The notes under the pieces are model-generated. The model saw only the letters and a program-made list of their open reading frames with translations. It did not search any database and was not told the DNA's origin. A stretch of DNA of 13,158 nt, taken from NCBI GenBank assembly GCA_045634085.1, contig JAZQZM010000002.1, positions 1-13,158 of the forward strand, in the 5' to 3' direction. Both the position numbers and the translations under genes were made by a program. Below are positions 1-4,737 of the stretch, piece by piece; within the stretch, counting starts at the first letter, position 1; each line of letters begins with the position of its first letter. The DNA is from HGM04593 sp045634085 (GTDB taxonomy: Bacteria > Bacteroidota > Bacteroidia > Bacteroidales > Bacteroidaceae).

Positions 1-1125
1 TCTTACGGTGTATTCATCGACCTCGGTGGTGTTGACGGTCTCATCCACATCACAGACCTCTCTTGGGGCCGCGTAAACGATCCTACAGAGGTTGTAGCTC
101 TCGACCAGAAGATCAACGTTGTTATCCTTGACTTCGATGACGAGAAGAAGCGCATTGCTCTCGGTTTGAAGCAGCTCACTCCACACCCATGGGATGCTAT
201 CGACGCAGACCTCAAGGTAGGTGATGTTGTTAAGGGCAAGGTTGTCGTTATGGCTGACTACGGTGCATTCATCGAGATTGCTCCTGGTGTTGAAGGTCTT
301 ATCCACGTTTCAGAGATGTCTTGGAACCAGCACTTGCGTTCAGCTCAGGACTTCATGAAGGTTGGCGAAGAGGTAGAGGCTGTTATCCTCACACTCGACC
401 GCGACGAGCGTAAGATGTCTCTCGGTATCAAGCAGCTCAAGGAGGATCCTTGGACAAACATCGACGAGAAGTATCCTATCGGTTCAAAGCACACAGCTAA
501 GGTTCGCAACTTCACTAACTTCGGTATCTTCGTAGAGATTGAGGAGGGTGTTGACGGTCTTATCCACATCAGCGACCTCTCTTGGACAAAGAAGGTTAAG
601 CACCCATCTGAGTTCACACAGATTGGCGAGGCTATCGATGTTCAGGTTCTTGAGATTGACAAGGAGAACCGTCGTCTGAGCCTTGGCCACAAGCAGCTCG
701 AGGAGAACCCATGGGATGTATTCGAGACTGTATTCACAGTAGGTTCAATCCACGAGGGTGTTATCACTGAGCTCATCGACAAGGGCGCAGTAGTATCATT
801 GCCTTACGGTGTTGAGGGCTTTGCTACTCCTAAGCACCTCGTTAAGGAGGATGGCACACAGGCTGCCGCTGAGGAGAAGCTCTCTTTCAAAGTTATCGAG
901 TTCAACAAGGAGGCTAAGCGCATCATCCTTTCTCACAGCCGTATCTTTGAGGATGCAGCTAAGGAGGAAGAGAAGGCTGAGAAGAAGGCCGCTGCTGCTG
1001 CTCGCAAGACCAAGAAGGCTGAAGAGGCTGCACCTGCAATCCAGAACCAGGCTGCTTCAACAACTCTCGGTGACATCGATGCACTTGCTGCATTGAAGAG
1101 CAAGCTCGAGGGTAACGCTGAGTAA
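1..1125 (+). CDS. rpsA: 30S ribosomal protein S1, 3' part (5' end outside window)
   Basis: Ribosomal protein S1 binds mRNA at the 30S platform and helps initiation on structured or leader-poor messages. The reading frame is open from base 1 and ends in TAA, giving the last 374 residues. I see four S1 RNA-binding repeats: a partial one at residues 1-59, then about 74-146, 161-233 and 248-318. Each of the first three carries a G-[VI]-[DE]-G-L-I-H-[IV]-S/T core, and the linkers share an LGxKQLxxxPW pattern. The fourth repeat is more divergent (GVEGFATPKHL), as is usual for the last S1 domain. A Lys/Glu/Ala-rich tail follows (about 319-350), ending in a short hydrophobic helix-like peptide (LGDIDALAALKSKLEG). 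Bacteroidales S1 proteins run near 590-600 residues, so roughly two domains lie upstream. A strong terminator follows, so this is the end of its transcription unit. Identification is secure. Confidence 0.96.
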   Translation, partial: SYGVFIDLGGVDGLIHITDLSWGRVNDPTEVVALDQKINVVILDFDDEKKRIALGLKQLTPHPWDAIDADLKVGDVVKGKVVVMADYGAFIEIAPGVEGLIHVSEMSWNQHLRSAQDFMKVGEEVEAVILTLDRDERKMSLGIKQLKEDPWTNIDEKYPIGSKHTAKVRNFTNFGIFVEIEEGVDGLIHISDLSWTKKVKHPSEFTQIGEAIDVQVLEIDKENRRLSLGHKQLEENPWDVFETVFTVGSIHEGVITELIDKGAVVSLPYGVEGFATPKHLVKEDGTQAAAEEKLSFKVIEFNKEAKRIILSHSRIFEDAAKEEEKAEKKAAAAARKTKKAEEAAPAIQNQAASTTLGDIDALAALKSKLEGNAE

Positions 1126-1148
1126 ATCAACAACTCACAATATTTATG

Positions 1149-1183
1149 ATAACGGTTGCCTTTCGGCAACCGTTATTTTTTTT
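1149..1183 (+). terminator. Intrinsic terminator of rpsA
   Basis: A perfect 12-bp stem (1149-1160 with 1165-1176) closes on a TTTC loop and is followed directly by a run of T through 1183. It starts 23 bases after the rpsA stop codon. The opposite strand has no T-run after the hairpin, so it should work only in the plus direction. It separates rpsA from the rnz promoter. Confidence 0.93.
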
Positions 1184-1202
1184 AACTCTACCGAAATTAC
1201 TC

Positions 1203-1233
1203 TTGCCTTTTACCGTTCTAATAAGTAAATTTG
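1203..1233 (+). promoter_or_regulatory. Bacteroides-type promoter for rnz
   Basis: TAAATTTG at 1226-1233 is an exact match to the Bacteroidota -7 element TAnnTTTG. A TTG at 1203-1205, 20 bases upstream, fits the -33 element. It lies just after the rpsA terminator and before rnz. Transcription would be expected to begin around 1237-1241, essentially at the rnz ATG (1240). The call is by motif and spacing only. Confidence 0.62.
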
Positions 1234-1239
1234 CAGACG

Positions 1240-2154
1240 ATGGAAGCTTTTGAAATACACATATTAGGATGCGGTTCGGCACTCCCCACCACCCGCCACA
1301 ATGCCAGTTCACAAGTCGTGAGAATTGGCAACAAACAGTTCATGATTGACTGCGGCGAGGGAACACAGTTGCAATTGAGGAGAGGACATATACACTTCTC
1401 TTTCATAAACCATATATTCATCTCGCACCTGCATGGAGACCACTGTTTCGGACTGATAGGGCTGATATCGACTTTCGGACTATTGGGACGCACTGCCCCA
1501 TTGCACATATACGCCGACGGCAAGCTCGAGGAGATTCTAAAGCCACAGATTGACTATTTCTGCCAAGGAATGAAGTATCCTATATTCTTCTATCACATAG
1601 ACGCCAGGAAACACGAAACAATATACGAGGACAGCACCATCACCGTGGAGACCCTACCACTGAACCACCGCCTCCCATGCTGTGGTTTCCTGTTCAAGGA
1701 GAAGCCCAAGAAAAGACATCTCATTGGCGATGCCGTCAATTTCTACAACATCCCCACATACATGCGCCAAGCGATAAAGGAGGGTGCCGACTTCACTACC
1801 CCCGAGGGCGAAATTATCCCCAACGCAAGGCTCACCAAGGAGGCCGACGCATCACGCAGTTATGCATACTGTAGCGACACTAGACCATGTTTCGAGAACT
1901 GCGAACTGATAAAGGGTGTCAACCTGCTGTATCACGAAGCCACATTTGCCGAGAGTGAGAAAGCGCGCGCACTTACAACGCACCACAGCACAGCAAAAGA
2001 GGCCGCCGAAATGGCAAGCAAGGCCCAGGCTGGACAGTTGGTAATAGGCCACTACTCCTCACGTTATGAAGATACCGGCGTACTACAGAAGGAGGCATCA
2101 GAAATATTCCCCAACACTTCGTGCGCCGACGAAGGAACTGTATTCAAAATATAA
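1240..2154 (+). CDS. rnz: Ribonuclease Z (tRNA 3' endonuclease)
   Basis: RNase Z is a zinc-dependent metallo-beta-lactamase-fold endonuclease that removes 3' trailers from tRNA precursors. The 304-residue protein has the family's usual short-form length. It opens with HILGCGSALPTTRH, and the metal-binding signature HLHGDH is at residues 63-68. Further likely zinc ligands are His143 (in LNHRLP), Asp213 (in YCSDTRP) and His271 (in GHYSSRY). A conserved His-rich turn (THHSTA) sits at about 247-251. The segment between residues 143 and 213 includes a Lys-rich stretch that could belong to the tRNA-binding exosite arm. I chose the ATG at 1240 because the recognisable family sequence begins immediately after it; a TTG nine bases upstream is in frame but overlaps the -7 promoter element. 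An ECF sigma gene follows after 53 bases with no promoter visible between them, so read-through is likely. Confidence 0.93.
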   Translation: MEAFEIHILGCGSALPTTRHNASSQVVRIGNKQFMIDCGEGTQLQLRRGHIHFSFINHIFISHLHGDHCFGLIGLISTFGLLGRTAPLHIYADGKLEEILKPQIDYFCQGMKYPIFFYHIDARKHETIYEDSTITVETLPLNHRLPCCGFLFKEKPKKRHLIGDAVNFYNIPTYMRQAIKEGADFTTPEGEIIPNARLTKEADASRSYAYCSDTRPCFENCELIKGVNLLYHEATFAESEKARALTTHHSTAKEAAEMASKAQAGQLVIGHYSSRYEDTGVLQKEASEIFPNTSCADEGTVFKI

Positions 2155-2207
2155 CACAATTAAACCTTCGGCCTCAAAAAGCATCAAACTGAAGAAACGC
2201 GACAATA

Positions 2208-2762
2208 ATGGCAGAGAAAGCATATAACGAAAAGGAGATTATCGAAAGCCTCAGGAACGAGAGCCTGAGAGCCGCCGCATTCTCGGCCATTGTAAACGAG
2301 TACAGCCAACAGATATATTGGCACATACGGCGTATGGTACTCTCGCACGAAGATGCCAATGATTTGGTACAGAATACTTTCATAAAGGCATGGACCAATA
2401 TTGACAAGTTCCGTGGCGAGTCGCGCATATCGACCTGGCTATACCGTATTGCCATAAATGAAACGCTTACTTTCATTAGCAGAAGTTCCGTAAGCACGGT
2501 TTCACTTGACAGTCCCGAGGGCGCAGTGGCCGAGCAGCTCGAGAGTGACACAAACTTCAACGGAGACAGAGCCGACGCACTGTTCCAGGAAGCCGTCAGC
2601 CGTTTGCCCGAGAAGCAGCGTCTTACATTTAACATGAAGTATTTCGAAGAGATGAAATACGAGGAGATGTCGGAGATTCTCGGAACAAGCGTAGGAGCAC
2701 TGAAGGCATCGTACCACATAGCCGTAAAGAAAATTGAGGAATATATCAGCAACAGGGATTAA
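2208..2762 (+). CDS. ECF-type RNA polymerase sigma factor
   Basis: A 184-residue protein with the two-domain layout of extracytoplasmic-function sigma factors. Sigma region 2 spans about residues 24-93 and contains the DANDLVQNTFIKAW motif (core-polymerase binding), followed by FRGESRISTWLYRIAINE (-10 recognition). Region 4 spans about 123-178 and contains RLPEKQRLTFNMKYFEEMKYEEMSEILGTS-type helix-turn-helix residues (split here over positions 132-161). Regions 1 and 3 are absent, as expected for the group. It would direct polymerase to a small regulon when released from an inhibitor. The next gene encodes a single-pass membrane protein that probably holds it at the membrane. No promoter match lies in the 53 bases before it, so expression may come from rnz read-through. 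The group within the ECF family cannot be assigned by eye. Confidence 0.92.
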   Translation: MAEKAYNEKEIIESLRNESLRAAAFSAIVNEYSQQIYWHIRRMVLSHEDANDLVQNTFIKAWTNIDKFRGESRISTWLYRIAINETLTFISRSSVSTVSLDSPEGAVAEQLESDTNFNGDRADALFQEAVSRLPEKQRLTFNMKYFEEMKYEEMSEILGTSVGALKASYHIAVKKIEEYISNRD

Positions 2763-2808
2763 ACCATAGGGGCTGACTTTTGTCAAACAGATGTAATAAA
2801 CAGATAAA

Positions 2809-3165
2809 ATGAGACTAGAGGAGCACAAGAAGAGGAATCCATTCAGCACACCCGACGGTTATTTTGAGGAGCTGAACAGGAGCATCATCGAGACTACATG
2901 CAAAGCCCCGGCAAAGCCGGCACAGAAGAAAAGCTTTGTACTTGGCAACTGGACAAGAGTGGCCGGGTACGCGGCTGCTATCGCCATCGTTGCCATTGTT
3001 ACCGGCAGAGTTCTCATTACAAATACACCCGATGTTATTGGCGAACTGAAAAGCAACCTTGCTCAAGAAGAGCAGTCATATGACAGCGACTTCTACGACA
3101 GCCTGCTCGAGAACTACACAATAGATGACTACACATTCTATTGCTACCTTACCGAATACGAATAA
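2809..3165 (+). CDS. Putative membrane-bound anti-sigma factor, small
   Basis: A 118-residue protein. The N-terminal cytoplasmic part carries KKRNPFSTPDGYFEEL (residues 7-22), a Bacteroidota-type motif I associate with small proteins encoded after ECF sigma genes. One transmembrane helix follows at about 51-70 (VAGYAAAIAIVAIVTGRVLI). The outer segment of about 48 residues is acidic and rich in Asp, Tyr and Glu, with a C-terminal stretch of aromatic and acidic residues. It lies 46 bases after the sigma gene and 12 bases before a secreted helical protein. The layout suggests it sequesters the sigma factor and senses the envelope through its outer tail. There is no obvious zinc-binding ZAS motif (HxxxCxxC), so this is not a classical zinc anti-sigma. 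The function is inferred from topology, motif and position. Confidence 0.66.
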   Translation: MRLEEHKKRNPFSTPDGYFEELNRSIIETTCKAPAKPAQKKSFVLGNWTRVAGYAAAIAIVAIVTGRVLITNTPDVIGELKSNLAQEEQSYDSDFYDSLLENYTIDDYTFYCYLTEYE

Positions 3166-3177
3166 AAGAGATACCAC

Positions 3178-3693
3178 ATGAAAAATTACTGCACAAAAGG
3201 ATATTCACAGGCTCTCAAAAAATGCCTGATGACACTCATGCTGATAATTGCAACAGTCACCATCGTTGTAGCACAGGAGCAGCCCAAAGTCGGGAAGAGA
3301 CACTTCTCACCCGAGGAGTTCCAGGCAAAGCAGAAGAGTCATATAACCGAAAAGGCCGAACTGACACAAGAGGAGGCCGACGCATTCTTCCCGCTTTTCT
3401 TTGAACTGCAGAAGAAGAAATTCGAGCTTGAACGCAATGCACGCAAGGATTTCAGAAAGCAGCCAGGCGAGAAGATGACCGAGGAGGAGTGCCGCAGATT
3501 TGTGTACAACATGGCCGATGTAAAGATTGAGGTTGCCAAACTCGAAAGGGAATACACCGACAAGTATCTCGAGGTACTGCCCCCATGCAAGGTGCGCCGA
3601 GTGCAGCAGGCCGAGACATCGTTCCAGCGCGACCTGATGAAGAAGATGACTGAACGTCGCAGAAACGGTCCCAAAGGGATGAAAAAGGAATAA
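3178..3693 (+). CDS. Secreted LTXXQ/Spy-like helical protein of the ECF locus
   Basis: A 171-residue protein with a signal peptide: basic N-terminus, hydrophobic core at about residues 16-31, and a probable cut after VVA at 32. The mature part is almost wholly helical and charged. It has an ITEKAELTQEEADAFFPLFFE segment (about 56-76, LTXXQ-like in character), followed by KKKFELERNARKDF and LEREYTDKYLEVLPPCKVRRVQQAE. This pattern resembles the Spy/CpxP-type periplasmic proteins that Bacteroidota often encode beside ECF sigma factors. Candidate roles are sensing misfolded protein or metal in the periplasm, or feeding back on the anti-sigma factor. The gene starts 12 bases after the upstream stop, so the two are probably co-transcribed, and a strong hairpin terminator follows within 5 bases. 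One Cys lies in the mature part near LPPC and another at about residue 105. Family assignment is by pattern only. Confidence 0.68.
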   Translation: MKNYCTKGYSQALKKCLMTLMLIIATVTIVVAQEQPKVGKRHFSPEEFQAKQKSHITEKAELTQEEADAFFPLFFELQKKKFELERNARKDFRKQPGEKMTEEECRRFVYNMADVKIEVAKLEREYTDKYLEVLPPCKVRRVQQAETSFQRDLMKKMTERRRNGPKGMKKE

Positions 3694-3697
3694 CACC

Positions 3698-3745
3698 ATC
3701 ATAAGCAAAAGAGGTTCTCATCGGAGAACCTCTTTTGCTTATGAT
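3698..3745. terminator. 22-bp bidirectional terminator hairpin between convergent genes
   Basis: A perfect 22-bp inverted repeat (3698-3719 with 3724-3745) encloses a four-base ATCG loop. The core stem GAGGTTCTC/GAGAACCTC is flanked by an A-tract on the left and a T-tract on the right, which gives each strand a U-rich 3' arm (TCTTTTGCTT on plus, the mirror on minus). It begins 5 bases after the stop of the secreted protein gene and ends 11 bases before the stop of mazG on the other strand, so it should terminate both. Confidence 0.87.
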
Positions 3746-3756
3746 ATATGCCCTAA

Positions 3757-4542
3757 CTACAACCCCTGTTTCTTGGCCTCGTTCCAGAGTGAATCCATCT
3801 CATCAAGAGACATACCCTTAAGATTACGGCCTTTTTTGATGGTATGTTCCTCGACATAGCCGAAACGGTTCCTGAACTTTGCATTGGTCATCTCAAGAGC
3901 ATTGTCGGGGTTTATACCATACAAACGTGCTGCGTTTACAAGACTGAAGAACAGATCGCCGAACTCCTTCTCCATGTTCGCCTTGTCACCTTTATTCATC
4001 TCAACCTCAATCTCTGAAATCTCCTCGCGCACCTTAGCCCACACATCCTCCTTCTTCTCCCAGTCGAAACCGACATTGGCTGCCTTCTCCTGCATGCGAT
4101 AAGCCTTTATAAGCGATGGCATTGACACGGGTACGCCGCTGAGCAGACTCTTGTTGCCATCCTTCTCCTTGAGTTTGAGCTGTTCCCAGTTCTTGCATAC
4201 CTCGCCGGCAGTCTCGGCCACCGCCTCGCCAAAGACATGGGGATGACGGTAGATAAGTTTCTCGCAAAGGCGGTCACACACATCCTTCATATCGAACTGT
4301 CCCTTCTCGCTTGCAATCTTGGCATAGAAGGCCACATGCAGCAGCACGTCGCCAAGTTCCTTGCATATATTCTGTGTATCATCGGCAATGAGTGCGTCGC
4401 ACAGTTCAAAACACTCCTCTATTGTATTGGGACGCAGGCTCTGGTTGGTCTGTTTCCTGTCCCACGGACATTTCTCGCGTAATTCGTCAAGAACATCCAG
4501 AAAGCGGCCATAGGCGGCCATCATCTCTTCTCTGTCGTGCAT
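3757..4542 (-). CDS. mazG: Nucleoside triphosphate pyrophosphohydrolase MazG
   Basis: MazG hydrolyses (d)NTPs to NMPs and pyrophosphate, clearing aberrant nucleotides and, in some bacteria, influencing (p)ppGpp levels. The 261-residue protein has the two-domain length typical of full-size MazG. The first domain has CPWDRKQT (25-32) and an EExxE...ExxD metal-binding pair (Glu42, Glu43, Glu46; Glu62, Asp65). The second repeats it (Glu173, Glu174, Glu177; Glu193, Asp196) followed by the conserved NARLYGINPDNALEMTNAKF-type run near 204-223. All key acidic residues are present in both halves. The ATG at 4542 is used; an in-frame ATG 18 bases further in is possible but would shorten the N-terminus. 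The gene is convergent with the ECF block, divergent from valS, and has its own promoter candidate. Confidence 0.95.
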   Translation of the reverse strand: MHDREEMMAAYGRFLDVLDELREKCPWDRKQTNQSLRPNTIEECFELCDALIADDTQNICKELGDVLLHVAFYAKIASEKGQFDMKDVCDRLCEKLIYRHPHVFGEAVAETAGEVCKNWEQLKLKEKDGNKSLLSGVPVSMPSLIKAYRMQEKAANVGFDWEKKEDVWAKVREEISEIEVEMNKGDKANMEKEFGDLFFSLVNAARLYGINPDNALEMTNAKFRNRFGYVEEHTIKKGRNLKGMSLDEMDSLWNEAKKQGL

Positions 4543-4563
4543 AGCTTTTGGTTTTACAAATCA

Positions 4564-4593
4564 CAAAAATAGTCCAAATAAGTAAAACACAAA
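4564..4593 (-). promoter_or_regulatory. Bacteroides-type promoter for mazG
   Basis: Read on the minus strand, TATTTTTG (4571-4564) matches the TAnnTTTG -7 element and TTTG (4593-4590) matches the -33 element, with 18 bases between. Expected initiation would fall near 4557, giving a leader of roughly 15 bases before the mazG ATG at 4542. This stretch is A/T-rich, so chance matches are easier here. Confidence 0.5.
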
Positions 4594-4675
4594 AAACTGT
4601 AAGAAAATTACCGTCCCAAAGGTTCATTTTCGCATTTTTTTATCTTCAAGAACCGAATATTTGATAAATAAGAGT

Positions 4676-4683
4676 TAACTTTG
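4676..4683 (+). promoter_or_regulatory. Promoter -7 element ahead of the valS operon
   Basis: TAACTTTG, followed by CA, is an exact TAnnTTTG match, 54 bases before the valS ATG. No good -33 element stands at the usual 18-21 bases: the nearest TTTG (4660-4663) is only 12 bases upstream. The implied leader of about 48 bases is A-rich and lacks a Shine-Dalgarno, as is common in this phylum. It is the only candidate promoter I see for the six-gene run that follows. Confidence 0.5.
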
Positions 4684-4737
4684 CAGTTAGCATATATTAG
4701 AATAATTGCGTACATAACAAAATAACAATATAAAATC

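Noticed and set aside
2174..2752. A 192-codon open frame on the minus strand opposite the sigma factor
   Set aside because: The plus-strand frame has complete sigma region 2 and 4 motifs; the antisense frame is Ser/Phe-rich with no family features.
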